Virus record (IMG/VR): IMGVR_UViG_3300041411_000053
Coordinates: 40,908 to 104,907 of that record
DNA: 64,000 nt
Direction: 5' to 3' (one strand)
Source: a virus
Shown: positions 14,224 through 22,350 of the stretch, in pieces
Numbering within the stretch: position 1 is the first letter of the stretch
Layout: every line of letters begins with the position of its first letter
Position numbers and translations under genes: made by a program
Notes under the pieces: generated by a model
Databases searched by the model: none
What the model saw: only the letters and a program-made list of their open reading frames with translations
What the model was told of the DNA's origin: nothing

Positions 14224-14253
14224 TGTCTACTACCGTTCGTCGCCTTTTGTCAA
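14224..14253 (-). promoter_or_regulatory. probable sigma-70 promoter
   Basis: Minus strand TTGACA - 18 nt - TAGACA (or 17 nt - GTAGAC). It sits right after the terminator of the nucleotide operon and feeds the long leader of the 67-aa gene. Confidence 0.6.
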
Positions 14254-14263
14254 GCTCCAGATG

Positions 14264-14292
14264 TGAAAAAGCCCCGCACAAGGCAGGGCAAT
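14264..14292 (-). terminator. intrinsic terminator of the thyX-nrdBA operon
   Basis: Minus-strand hairpin GCCCTGC - CTTGT - GCGGGGC followed by TTTTTCACA, nine bases after the nrdA stop. Confidence 0.85.
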
Positions 14293-14300
14293 TTTCTTAT

Positions 14301-16034
14301 TTAAGCAGCACAGGCAATGCACTCATCCTTGACAACAACACCTGACCGTGAATAAATATAGTACTGACTGATCACATTGTCATCCAACAACAGCTTGGTC
14401 AACAGGGTTGCAATCAGATCCTCACTACCATCCTCTGGTACGTAGAAATTCAGGCTCTGACCTTGACAAGTCCAACGTTGTCGTTGGCTGGCCTGTCGGA
14501 GTAGAATCAACTGATCCATCTCGTAGGCATTGAGATAAACCAGTTTCTCATCATTATTCAACCAGTCAACATGTTGAACCGAACCAAGGTTGTTGATGAT
14601 GTCCATCACGGTTTCTTCTGTGTAAACACCTTTGTCTTTCATAAGCTGATAGAACATTGGTGGAATACGACGAAGCTCACCAACACTGGAACCAGCATCA
14701 AAGATCATGCCCGGATCAGGGAACCACGATTCACTCACACCACCCATCAACAAACTGGATGTTTTTGTAGGGGCGTATGCGGTTCGATGGGTGTTACGAA
14801 CGCCGTAGCCTTCACACCACATTGGACTACCGTACTCTTCAGCTAACCACTTACTAGCACGAAGTGACTCATCATGCAAATGCTTAGCAATCGCTGTACT
14901 CAGGAACTGAGCTTCCAAGCCAATGTATGGAATGTTCTTAGACTGCAAATATGTGTGGAAACCCATCACACCCAAACCAATCGCTCGACCACGAATGGTG
15001 AATTCACGAACCTTTTCCAGACCAACAATACCAGCCGACTTCTCAATGAATTCAGAACACAGACAGTCAAGAAAAACTGTTCCGATGAAAGCAGATTCAC
15101 GCTCTGGCATTGTATCCCAATGAATCAAGTTCTCTGAAGCAAGAATACACGAGTAAGTCAACATCTCCGAACTGTGAAGCATAATCTCTGTGCAAAGGTT
15201 GGACGCCTCAATAAACAGATTCCAGTCTACGTACATCTGAGGACGGTGACGGTTGGCACAGTCAACTTTAAAGATGTAACCCTTACCTGTAATCAACTTT
15301 GTGTAAACAGCCTTGATCCAACGACGGTTAGCTTCTGGATCATTGTTCTTCAGACGCTCAATGAAAGTGTCTTTGATGATCCAACCATAGTTCTTACCGT
15401 TGTGATCGTGTGCCAGAGAATCACATGCTTCATCCCAGTCACCATGCTCAATGTCAAGATATGCACCAATCGAGCCGCGACGTGCACCGCCTTGACTAAT
15501 GTCAGCTACGGTTTCAAAGTAACGGTTGATAACCTGTACAGCACCGTTAGCTTTACCACCTTTGGAAATCTTAGAACCACGTGGTCGGATATTACTAAAG
15601 TTTGCGCTAGTACCAAACCCTTGCTTAGACAACAGAGCTGTCTCAGTCATACCTGTGTAGAAGTCTTCAACGCTGTCACCAACAACTTGACCTGAGCAAG
15701 CAACCATCATACCACGATCAGTACCAGTGTTTGCCAGAGCAGGTGAAGATGGTGACAGAACACCATCCCAAAGCTCACGAAAGAACTTCTCTTCCCATTC
15801 AGCTTCACGACCTTTCATATGCTTTGCCAGTGTGCTAGCAATCTTACGGTGACGACCTAGAACAGCCTGTTCACCGTCATAAGCATATTTCTCTTTGAAC
15901 ATCTGCCAGCCTTGGGTTGTATACCAATCAGGTAGATACCCTTTAGCTTGTAACTCTTTACGCTCTTTACTGAATTGCTCAAACTTCTGTAACTCTTCTT
16001 CTTGCATTTCACCGACATTATCTTCAATCAACAT
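14301..16034 (-). CDS. nrdA: ribonucleotide reductase, class I, large (alpha) subunit
   Basis: Reduces ribonucleoside diphosphates to deoxyribonucleotides together with NrdB. Visible catalytic residues: the N-L-C-T-E motif (Asn279, Cys281, Glu283) of the active site, the redox pair Cys113 (VACSG) and Cys296 (TYSCI), the tyrosine pair near the C-terminus (SQYYIYS), and the C-terminal thioredoxin-exchange cysteines (ECIACAA). At 577 residues it is far shorter than the about 760 of E. coli NrdA and lacks the N-terminal ATP-cone, so overall activity control by dATP should be absent, as in other phage enzymes. It overlaps nrdB by one base and ends the operon. Confidence 0.95.
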   Translation of the reverse strand: MLIEDNVGEMQEEELQKFEQFSKERKELQAKGYLPDWYTTQGWQMFKEKYAYDGEQAVLGRHRKIASTLAKHMKGREAEWEEKFFRELWDGVLSPSSPALANTGTDRGMMVACSGQVVGDSVEDFYTGMTETALLSKQGFGTSANFSNIRPRGSKISKGGKANGAVQVINRYFETVADISQGGARRGSIGAYLDIEHGDWDEACDSLAHDHNGKNYGWIIKDTFIERLKNNDPEANRRWIKAVYTKLITGKGYIFKVDCANRHRPQMYVDWNLFIEASNLCTEIMLHSSEMLTYSCILASENLIHWDTMPERESAFIGTVFLDCLCSEFIEKSAGIVGLEKVREFTIRGRAIGLGVMGFHTYLQSKNIPYIGLEAQFLSTAIAKHLHDESLRASKWLAEEYGSPMWCEGYGVRNTHRTAYAPTKTSSLLMGGVSESWFPDPGMIFDAGSSVGELRRIPPMFYQLMKDKGVYTEETVMDIINNLGSVQHVDWLNNDEKLVYLNAYEMDQLILLRQASQRQRWTCQGQSLNFYVPEDGSEDLIATLLTKLLLDDNVISQYYIYSRSGVVVKDECIACAA

Positions 16035-17041
16035 TAAACCAACTCCCTTTTAAATCCAAGCTTAGGTTTCGACCAATTACGTGTGTACTGGAGTTGTGTA
16101 GCTGCAAAGAAGTCTGGAATCTTTACGGTAGACAATTGCTGATAGAACCAACCACTAATTACACCTTGCTTTGGGCGTGAAAACATTGGTGGACGACCAA
16201 GACGATTACGTACAACATCCAATCGATCCTCAAGGAATTCAACACACTCTTGTTCTTTAACTACACGGTTGTTTCCAACCTCAAACATCTTACGAATAAT
16301 CAACAACTCATGGTTGTAAACATCCATTGTGATCTTGTCGATCTTTGTATTCAGAATATTGTCACGACGTGTACTATGATTACCCATTTCTTTACGTTCA
16401 GCTTTACATTGTTTGAACAAGTTAGCCGATGCAATGGAATGGAAGTTTTCATCTTTAGTACTACCATCAATACCACTAACAAAGTGTGGAATCAGATTGT
16501 AACCACGACTGTTAAAGCCTTTGAAGTAACCAAAGATGGAAAACAGAATAGCACCTTCCAAGAACGCAAGTGCAGCAGTAACTTCCAATGCATCATTGCT
16601 ACTTGCACATTCACTGATGAACGCCATACGCTCGGCAAGGATTGGATCAAGTTTCCACTGAGTGTAAAACTCATCAGTTGCCTTACCCAAAACCTTGTTA
16701 CCAAGATCGTAGAAAGGTGCATGTGAACCAAGTTCTACGTTAGCAAAACAAGCAGCCATACGTTGAATCTCAGGACGGGGGAACAACTTTGCAATCTTAC
16801 CACCCCACAGTTCATCACCACCAATCATCAACTCATATTGAGTTAGAATCGATTGTGCTGTCAGAATACCGTGAAGTTCACCTTCCGTCAGGTTGGTTCG
16901 AAAGTCTTGTTCATCATCCTCTACACCCAGTTCTTCAGCGGGCCAGAACAATGATTGTTGCTGGATTGCCATCTGAGTAGCCCAAGGATAATGAGCTACA
17001 TATGAATCGGTTGGTGTTTCAATTTGACTCAGATACTTCAT
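16034..17041 (-). CDS. nrdB: ribonucleotide reductase, class I, small (beta) subunit
   Basis: Provides the tyrosyl radical for NrdA. Of the di-iron site one sees His107 with Tyr111 four residues later (HAPFY), the same His-Tyr spacing as the radical tyrosine of E. coli, Glu103 before it, Glu162 in the hydrophobic helix (AFLEGAILF), and the E-x-x-H pair Glu198/His201 (DENFH). In E. coli the first pair is ExxH; here it reads E-L-G-S-H, with one extra residue. Length 335 is normal. It starts in an ATGA overlap with the gene upstream. Confidence 0.93.
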   Translation of the reverse strand: MKYLSQIETPTDSYVAHYPWATQMAIQQQSLFWPAEELGVEDDEQDFRTNLTEGELHGILTAQSILTQYELMIGGDELWGGKIAKLFPRPEIQRMAACFANVELGSHAPFYDLGNKVLGKATDEFYTQWKLDPILAERMAFISECASSNDALEVTAALAFLEGAILFSIFGYFKGFNSRGYNLIPHFVSGIDGSTKDENFHSIASANLFKQCKAERKEMGNHSTRRDNILNTKIDKITMDVYNHELLIIRKMFEVGNNRVVKEQECVEFLEDRLDVVRNRLGRPPMFSRPKQGVISGWFYQQLSTVKIPDFFAATQLQYTRNWSKPKLGFKRELV

Positions 17042-17481
17042 ACTTCTGATTCCTTTTCGCTACATTTAATATCTACGACGACAGCATATTTAGCTGCCTG
17101 ATCCATCATTACTTCATTCAATGCGGAATCTTCATTCAGGCATTGACGCATACCAGTCGCTCTCAGGCTATTGTGGGTGTTTCGCACAATATCTGAGGTA
17201 GCCATCATGTTATCAACCCACCACTTGTCAGTACGCTCACGGAAGCCTACACGGACACCATATTCAACCTTGTTGGAAGTACGAGCCCGATGTAGACAAA
17301 CTCGGAAGTCATAACCATGTGCTAAGTCCGCACCCATATCATGCAAGATTGTTTCAAATGCTTCTTTGTCTTGTCCAATCCATGCCTTCTCCCATAGTGG
17401 ATGAAGCTCCATATCCAACTGACCAAGATATTGATCGAAGTCATGTGGTTGGTCAAACTTCTCTACTGCTAATTCAGACAT
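17038..17481 (-). CDS. unknown protein in the thyX-nrdBA operon, 147 aa
   Basis: MSELAVEKFDQPHDFDQYLG..., soluble, with His/Cys-containing central part (FRVCLHRARTSNK) and an acidic end. Three bases after thyX and overlapping nrdB by ATGA, so it is co-translated with the dNTP enzymes and may regulate or assist them. No family recognised. Confidence 0.8.
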   Translation of the reverse strand: MSELAVEKFDQPHDFDQYLGQLDMELHPLWEKAWIGQDKEAFETILHDMGADLAHGYDFRVCLHRARTSNKVEYGVRVGFRERTDKWWVDNMMATSDIVRNTHNSLRATGMRQCLNEDSALNEVMMDQAAKYAVVVDIKCSEKESEV

Positions 17482-17484
17482 AAA

Positions 17485-18507
17485 TTACCCCTTCTTAACG
17501 TGGTTTGGTACTAGTTGGCGATGTTGAATGAATCCTTTCAGATTACCAGAACACAATGTACCGTCACGATCCATATGTGTAATACCTTCTTCCCAAGTGT
17601 GTGGGAAACCGGGAGCGTTTACCTCAAAGTCTTGTGCAAAACCATGTTGATATTTGTATTCGGCAATTGGCGTAGCCTGATGTTCCAACGGACTTGCATG
17701 AACCGGTTGATCAGGTTCTTCACCTTGCAGATTCAATCGTGCAACAACACCACGAGCTTTCTCAATTGTGTCATCCAGCTTTCGATACGATACTTGAGCA
17801 GAACACGAGCTACTGATAATCAATGCATGTTCAAGACTATGACCGAACTTATCTACAACAACTGGACCGTCTGTAGTGCGAGCAGTTGACGACGGAATCC
17901 AATACCCCTCATTGTAGTAAGGGACATGCCATTCACCAGATTGCAGAACAACTGGAACACTTGCTTCTTGTGCTGCAATTACTTTCTGACACAGTGAGTC
18001 AATCGTTGGATCAGCAGCATCATGACGACGTAGCCATTTGAAGTTGTTCAACTCAGTTGCAGTCATTACAACTTTCATCATCTGGAATGGTTCAATCAGA
18101 CGATTGCAAACTTGCTTGGCATATCCAGCACTGTGAAACAGTTGAGCATATTCGGCATATTTATTTGCAATGTGTGCCCATGCTTCGTGTGGACCAAGTA
18201 CAATTTGGTTGCCATCCTCATCACTTTCATTGAAGTAAATAAGATCGTTGTGTGCACCATTATCCTGCATACCCGTGTTAGCGGCACCATATCGTGCAAG
18301 GTAAGCAGGAGTCTCACGTACTTGCTTCAGCATGGTTGGTACTGGAATAGCACGAGATGAGCTAGCATTCTTGGAAAGAGCGTTGTGAGTGTTAAATTCG
18401 GCTAATATGGGGCGGGGAAACTCTAGTTCAAAGGTGATGATTTCCTTACCGGTTACTGCGCTTTTACTGTGTGCGATTACTGTTGCTTTAGTTTGATCAA
18501 AAAACAC
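17485..18507 (-). CDS. thyX: flavin-dependent thymidylate synthase, variant motif
   Basis: Makes dTMP from dUMP using FAD, NADPH and methylene-tetrahydrofolate. The diagnostic region is residues 37-56, EFNTHNALSKNASSSRAIPV. Against the usual ThyX signature RHRxxSxNExSxR it keeps His41, Ser45, Asn47, Ser50 and Arg52, but has Thr, Asn and Ala in place of Arg, Arg and Glu; the SSRAIP ending is typical of a divergent phage clade. The C-terminal part (SCSAQVSYRKLD, then HASPLEHQATP) is also ThyX-like. At 340 residues it is longer than the roughly 220-250 of bacterial enzymes. GTG start with GGAGAGAAGA upstream. First gene of the nucleotide operon. Confidence 0.88.
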   Translation of the reverse strand: MFFDQTKATVIAHSKSAVTGKEIITFELEFPRPILAEFNTHNALSKNASSSRAIPVPTMLKQVRETPAYLARYGAANTGMQDNGAHNDLIYFNESDEDGNQIVLGPHEAWAHIANKYAEYAQLFHSAGYAKQVCNRLIEPFQMMKVVMTATELNNFKWLRRHDAADPTIDSLCQKVIAAQEASVPVVLQSGEWHVPYYNEGYWIPSSTARTTDGPVVVDKFGHSLEHALIISSSCSAQVSYRKLDDTIEKARGVVARLNLQGEEPDQPVHASPLEHQATPIAEYKYQHGFAQDFEVNAPGFPHTWEEGITHMDRDGTLCSGNLKGFIQHRQLVPNHVKKG

Positions 18508-18538
18508 TCTTCTCTCCTTTCATATGACTGGGTTGACC

Positions 18539-18567
18539 ATTATACTGGAATCAACCCAATATTGCAA
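18539..18567 (-). promoter_or_regulatory. promoter of the thyX-nrdBA operon
   Basis: Minus strand TTGCAA - 17 nt - TATAAT between the 83-aa gene and thyX. Confidence 0.7.
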
Positions 18568-18580
18568 TACCTAATACAAA

Positions 18581-18832
18581 CTATTCGAAGTAGTTTGCAA
18601 CTTCTCGCATTGTTTCAAATGCGTTATAAATCAACATTTCTCGTTGTGTTGCAATTCGAAGACGGGTTGATTCAGCAAATCCGCTACCACCCTGAGTCCA
18701 GTAACCAGCACGAAGTTCTGCGTCAATTGGAAGACGACACATCACTTTCCAGCTCTCTTCCATGTCGTGGATGACACTTACTGGATCAATTTCAACATCG
18801 ATTGTTTTACGTTGGGTAGCTTGTACGATCAT
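18581..18832 (-). CDS. hypothetical protein, 83 aa
   Basis: MIVQATQRKTIDVEIDPVSV..., with a C-terminal helix. ATGA overlap with the dATP/dGTP diphosphohydrolase-like gene upstream. No family recognised. Confidence 0.75.
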   Translation of the reverse strand: MIVQATQRKTIDVEIDPVSVIHDMEESWKVMCRLPIDAELRAGYWTQGGSGFAESTRLRIATQREMLIYNAFETMREVANYFE

Positions 18833-19419
18833 TTAATTACTCCTGTCAGGATGAGTTCTAGTTCAGCTAGTGTGTTAAACGCCTCATGAGCCTTGTGAAG
18901 CAACTTACTCTCATGGTCAGTACGAGCAGTTGCGACAAACCCTTCTGCCTTCTGTACGCTGTTGTCGTTACGATGACGATATGCAGCCGATGGAAGTGCA
19001 ACGTCAGCATTTGGTAAGTTACGCCAGTCATGCAACTTGTATCCTTTAGCATCGGCTGCCCAAGTCATTACTTCAGCAACGGCACGCAATGCCCGAGGGA
19101 AACCATCGTCAACCATGTGCATCTGAATCTTACCAACCTTGCGATCTTCAAGGTTTGGTCGGTACACACCAAGCTCTTCAGCCTGCTCACCAAGTAACCC
19201 ACCTGAGAAATACTTATCCTCAACTTTGGTGAAGTCTTCAGGATAGTGTTTCAATGCCTCAATTTCAATCTCATCCGTTTCAGGGTTTACCCAACTTTCA
19301 AGAGGAACATCATGTTTGTCAATGACGGTCAGAACAGTATCTTTGGTCATGCCATCACCCAACCATGTTTCGAAATCCTGTACAATTTTTACTTTATCAT
19401 CAACTTTAAATGCCGTCAT
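18829..19419 (-). CDS. dATP/dGTP diphosphohydrolase-like protein (DUF5664 type), 196 aa
   Basis: Residues about 95-190 match the DUF5664 / dATP-dGTP diphosphohydrolase N-terminal domain pattern: FPRALRAVAEVMTWAADAKG, HDWRNLPNAD, then AAYRHRND and HESKLLHKAHEAFNTLAELE, the order ALRAVAEVL - WR - YLRHL - HL.HA..N...L. The first 50 residues form a separate beta-rich SH3-like module (FKVDDKVKIVQDF...) not usual for the family, so this may be a fusion. The likely role is shaping the dNTP pool next to dUTPase and ThyX; the reaction is inferred from the family name and is not certain. Confidence 0.65.
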   Translation of the reverse strand: MTAFKVDDKVKIVQDFETWLGDGMTKDTVLTVIDKHDVPLESWVNPETDEIEIEALKHYPEDFTKVEDKYFSGGLLGEQAEELGVYRPNLEDRKVGKIQMHMVDDGFPRALRAVAEVMTWAADAKGYKLHDWRNLPNADVALPSAAYRHRNDNSVQKAEGFVATARTDHESKLLHKAHEAFNTLAELELILTGVIK

Positions 19420-19428
19420 GTTATCTCC

Positions 19429-19854
19429 TTACTGTACGCCTGTACTACCGAAACCACCAGCACCACGTTCTGTTTCCGAAAGGTCATCAACTTCTAGGAA
19501 TTGAACTTGTTCAAATGGAATGACCATTGCTTGTGCAATGCGTTCACCAACATGAACTACAAAGAAGTCTTCACCGTCGTTGGTTAGTTTAACTTTGAGT
19601 TCACCACGGTAATCCGAGTCAATAATACCAACACAGTTAGCCAGTCGAATGTCATTCTTGAAACCATGACCGCTCCGACTAAATACCAACATCACATACC
19701 CAACAGGGATTTCAAATGACAAACCTGTATCGAAAACAAATGAGTTGTCTACCAAACCAGAGTTAGTTGTGTAGATATCGAAGCAACCACTGCCGTCTGT
19801 TGCGTAGGTTGGAAGCTTTGCTTCTGGTGTTAGTCGTTTAGTTTTGATTTGCAT
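19429..19854 (-). CDS. dut: deoxyuridine 5'-triphosphate nucleotidohydrolase (dUTPase)
   Basis: Hydrolyses dUTP to dUMP and pyrophosphate, keeping uracil out of DNA and feeding ThyX. All five trimeric-dUTPase motifs are present in order: ATDGSGCFDIY (18-28), SRSG (59-62), GIIDSDYRGE (76-85), GERIAQAM (103-110) and the C-terminal RGAGGFGSTG (130-139). Length 141 is normal. The ATG at 19854 gives the usual N-terminus MQIKTKRL and lies one base after the upstream stop; ATG 19863 is an alternative. Confidence 0.95.
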   Translation of the reverse strand: MQIKTKRLTPEAKLPTYATDGSGCFDIYTTNSGLVDNSFVFDTGLSFEIPVGYVMLVFSRSGHGFKNDIRLANCVGIIDSDYRGELKVKLTNDGEDFFVVHVGERIAQAMVIPFEQVQFLEVDDLSETERGAGGFGSTGVQ

Positions 19855-19855
19855 A

Positions 19856-20233
19856 TTACTCATCCTCATCTTGTTTGAAATAGTTATCAAAGAACTCATT
19901 CACTCGACGATAATATTGATCACTTTCGGTCAGGTACTCGGCCCATACACGAACGTTCTTCATGTACTCTTCTTCAACCCATCGTTCACCATACTTGTCA
20001 CACTCAACGTAAGATGGGAAGAATTCAAATTTGTCCTCTTGGTCAACATATCCTTTTGCTTCATTGATGTTGATAATTTTGTTTGCCCACTCAGCATGAC
20101 CTTTACCAAGCAACCAGTAAGCCCAACTACCGAACGCCCAATTGTCAAGGAAGTAGTCAGTAAAACCCTCACCAGCTTTCAACTCCCAATCACGAATGGC
20201 TTTCACCATCGCGTCTACATTACGCTCAATCAT
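19856..20233 (-). CDS. hypothetical protein, 125 aa
   Basis: MIERNVDAMVKAIRDWELKA..., rich in Trp, Tyr and Phe, acidic C-terminus (FKQDEDE). ATGA overlap with the gene upstream, directly before dut. No family recognised. Confidence 0.75.
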   Translation of the reverse strand: MIERNVDAMVKAIRDWELKAGEGFTDYFLDNWAFGSWAYWLLGKGHAEWANKIININEAKGYVDQEDKFEFFPSYVECDKYGERWVEEEYMKNVRVWAEYLTESDQYYRRVNEFFDNYFKQDEDE

Positions 20234-20403
20234 TCGTCATCCTCATCGTAAAAGAAGTAACTAGCATCAGTGTCAATTCGATCAACCCCATTCATACAAC
20301 CGTCGTTGTCATCTGCATACGATTCAGCCTCTTCACGAGTACGGAACTTACGACTAGCAGCATAACCATCACCAACGTCTTCTACAACTTCATAATAAAT
20401 CAT
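20230..20403 (-). CDS. small acidic protein, 57 aa
   Basis: MIYYEVVEDVGDGYAASRKF then RTREEAESYADDN: a beta strand followed by the FRTREEAESYA helix, the aromatic-x-T...A pattern of many small proteins here. GGAGAG precedes the ATG. A short hairpin (TGGGG - TGAAAG - CCCCA, minus strand) lies just upstream. Confidence 0.75.
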   Translation of the reverse strand: MIYYEVVEDVGDGYAASRKFRTREEAESYADDNDGCMNGVDRIDTDASYFFYDEDDE

Positions 20404-20442
20404 ATTCTCTCCAGAATTAATGGGGCTTTCACCCCAACACAA

Positions 20443-21369
20443 TTAGATGTTAGCCAGCAGTTGACCACGTTTCTCTTTCGACAACTCATTAACACGCGAG
20501 CGACGTTGTGCACCAGTGTTTACATTACGATAACGCTTGTACTTAGCCAAATTGGTATGAACAAAACCATCTTCAACCCACTCAGACATATCCAGTAATT
20601 CATCAACGTAGACATCGAAGTTTGGCAACTTGCTATCCCAAGAAGACAGGACATTGTAAAGTGCTTCAGTACCATGAATGTCGTCAATGTTGTATGCCTT
20701 CATCTCTGCCCAAGCCAGTGGATTACCTTTCAGACATTCGGCCCACAGTTCATGACCGGGGAACTCTTTGTGCTTACTCTTCTTATGTTCTGGACACAAC
20801 TTGTCAGTCATGTATTCCAGTTTATTAGAAGTGAAGCCAAATTGCTCTTTGGCAATAATCATTGTATCAATTTGACGATAGGTGCTTGGTTTAGGGAAAC
20901 CATTGAGTACAAAGCGAGCATTCACCTTCTTTGTGTCGAATCGCTTAACGTTCTGACCAATCACAATGTCTGCTTCGTTCAACAATGACCACAACTTAGA
21001 AAGCAAATACGTGTCGTCTTCCATCGGGTATACATCTTTCTGATCCCAATAGAATACTTCATCTTCACCCAGCCATTTAGCTGCGACAGACATAATGTAC
21101 CAATCAGAATCAATTTGGTTTAGACCGACATTATTATCCCACAACTTCCAAACATGAGCAAGGATTGGAGCGGTTTCAATATCATAAATCAGGATACGTG
21201 GGCCACCTTTCAGCTTAGATGGTACAATCAATTGCGCATCGTACTTGGTAAAGAAGTCATTCACTGTACTCTTACCAATATCTAAGCTCTGTGCAATCTT
21301 ACGACTGCTCATACCATAACCACGAAGCTCTAACGCTGCTGTGTGCCACTCTTTAATTTGATGAATCAT
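20443..21369 (-). CDS. HTH domain fused to DnaQ-like 3'-5' exonuclease, 308 aa
   Basis: Residues 17-43 (GYGMSSRKIAQSLDIGKSTV) are a helix-turn-helix of the type found in transposase and sigma-factor-like proteins. Residues 57-240 are an RNase H-fold DEDD exonuclease: Asp63 and Glu65 in ILIYDIETAP (ExoI), Asn140 and Asp145 in GQNVKRFDTKK (ExoII), and YNIDD with Tyr226/Asp230 (ExoIII, YxxxD). The HTH could deliver the nuclease to particular DNA sites. Its partner is unknown; as PolB has its own exonuclease, this is an extra enzyme for recombination, repair or host DNA handling. Confidence 0.82.
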   Translation of the reverse strand: MIHQIKEWHTAALELRGYGMSSRKIAQSLDIGKSTVNDFFTKYDAQLIVPSKLKGGPRILIYDIETAPILAHVWKLWDNNVGLNQIDSDWYIMSVAAKWLGEDEVFYWDQKDVYPMEDDTYLLSKLWSLLNEADIVIGQNVKRFDTKKVNARFVLNGFPKPSTYRQIDTMIIAKEQFGFTSNKLEYMTDKLCPEHKKSKHKEFPGHELWAECLKGNPLAWAEMKAYNIDDIHGTEALYNVLSSWDSKLPNFDVYVDELLDMSEWVEDGFVHTNLAKYKRYRNVNTGAQRRSRVNELSKEKRGQLLANI

Positions 21370-21380
21370 TCAACCTCCAA

Positions 21381-21542
21381 TTATTCCAGTTCGATTTCAA
21401 TATCAGTAATTACGTCTTTGATTCCCCAGTGAGTGGCAATGATAAAATCATCATCTTGGTCATCACAGATATCAAGTGAATCCATTGCACTTTTTAGATT
21501 TGAAATACAATCAAGCAATGCTTCTCGTTTATCATTGGTCAT
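21381..21542 (-). CDS. small acidic protein, 53 aa
   Basis: MTNDKREALLDCISNLKSAM..., very acidic centre (CDDQDDD). It overlaps the end of the upstream gene by 11 bases and contains the ribosome site of the following exonuclease (TTGGAGG). Function unknown. Confidence 0.7.
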   Translation of the reverse strand: MTNDKREALLDCISNLKSAMDSLDICDDQDDDFIIATHWGIKDVITDIEIELE

Positions 21543-21750
21543 TCTTTGCACTCTCAATTAGTTTCTCAACATAATCTTCAAGAACTTTACACTCTTCACG
21601 ACCCTCTGTTGCATATACGTTGAACACATTCTTCAACTCAACACCAACAGAATGTACATCCTCTAACAACAAAGCGATTGCTTCAGATTCTGAAGTAGCT
21701 GACACCAAGTGAACATACGCATCACTCTCACCATATATAGCGAAGCTCAT
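21532..21750 (-). CDS. hypothetical protein, 72 aa
   Basis: MSFAIYGESDAYVHLVSATS then ESEAIALLLEDVHS: strand followed by a helix with the T/S...A pattern shared by several small proteins. GGAGAG before the ATG comes from the end of the 26-aa ORF upstream. Function unknown. Confidence 0.75.
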   Translation of the reverse strand: MSFAIYGESDAYVHLVSATSESEAIALLLEDVHSVGVELKNVFNVYATEGREECKVLEDYVEKLIESAKNDQ

Positions 21751-21760
21751 TCAACTCTCC

Positions 21761-21841
21761 TTAAATGATGTATTGGAATACAAGTGCTGTTTGGACAGCG
21801 AGCGCAACATTGTTCATGAACATGAATGTGTGGATGTTCAT
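21761..21841 (-). CDS. possible 26-aa hydrophobic microprotein
   Basis: MNIHTFMFMNNVALAVQTAL..., start in an ATGA overlap with the 40-aa gene upstream, stop directly before the next ribosome site. It fills the gap exactly, but is very short, so confidence is limited. Confidence 0.45.
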   Translation of the reverse strand: MNIHTFMFMNNVALAVQTALVFQYII

Positions 21842-21960
21842 CGAAGACCAACCTTAAATTCAAGGTCATAAACTCGTTTTTCAAGTTTACTGATCTTATC
21901 CAGAAGTTGCTTCAAGATGTCGTTATCAATTTGCACGACCACGTTGGCGATTTTACCCAT
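21838..21960 (-). CDS. small coiled-coil protein, 40 aa
   Basis: MGKIANVVVQIDNDILKQLL..., a single helix with leucine/isoleucine heptads (LDKISKLEKRVYDLE), probably a dimeric coiled coil. TAATG overlap with the gene upstream. Function unknown. Confidence 0.65.
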   Translation of the reverse strand: MGKIANVVVQIDNDILKQLLDKISKLEKRVYDLEFKVGLR

Positions 21961-22178
21961 TATTCATAACTCCCATCAGGCTGAACAACTAACACAGGTT
22001 TCAAGCTTGCTTTGTACATCTGGTCAAGGAATGCATACGCTTCCTCAAGCGTTTCATATGATGAGTAAGGATTCTCCGAGTAGTTGACATCACCATTCTC
22101 TTTGTAAAGAACACGACATACTTGGAACAACTCTAAACCAGCTTGATGAATGGAAACAATTCGAATGTCATTCAACAT
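21960..22178 (-). CDS. hypothetical protein, 72 aa
   Basis: MLNDIRIVSIHQAGLELFQV..., with YETLEEAYAFLDQMY, another member of the strand-helix pattern. Its start overlaps the end of the upstream gene by 11 bases. Function unknown. Confidence 0.75.
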   Translation of the reverse strand: MLNDIRIVSIHQAGLELFQVCRVLYKENGDVNYSENPYSSYETLEEAYAFLDQMYKASLKPVLVVQPDGSYE

Positions 22179-22350
22179 CTACACGCTCCCATTCACCCTC
22201 AAACAATGCGGAAAGTTCATCGTTGTCGTCTCTCACATCAACAGCAAGACCATCGGTCAAACCCCAAGCATCATACATTTTACCAACTGTGAATCCTTGA
22301 TCGCCCGGTTGATGTTCGTCAAGCTTGATTACTCTTACTTTAATAGTCAT
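22168..22350 (-). CDS. hypothetical protein, 60 aa
   Basis: MTIKVRVIKLDEHQPGDQGF..., a small beta-rich domain resembling a phage SH3-like barrel (GKMYDAWGLTDGLAVDVRDD). ATGA overlap with the HNH gene upstream. Function unknown. Confidence 0.7.
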   Translation of the reverse strand: MTIKVRVIKLDEHQPGDQGFTVGKMYDAWGLTDGLAVDVRDDNDELSALFEGEWERVDVE

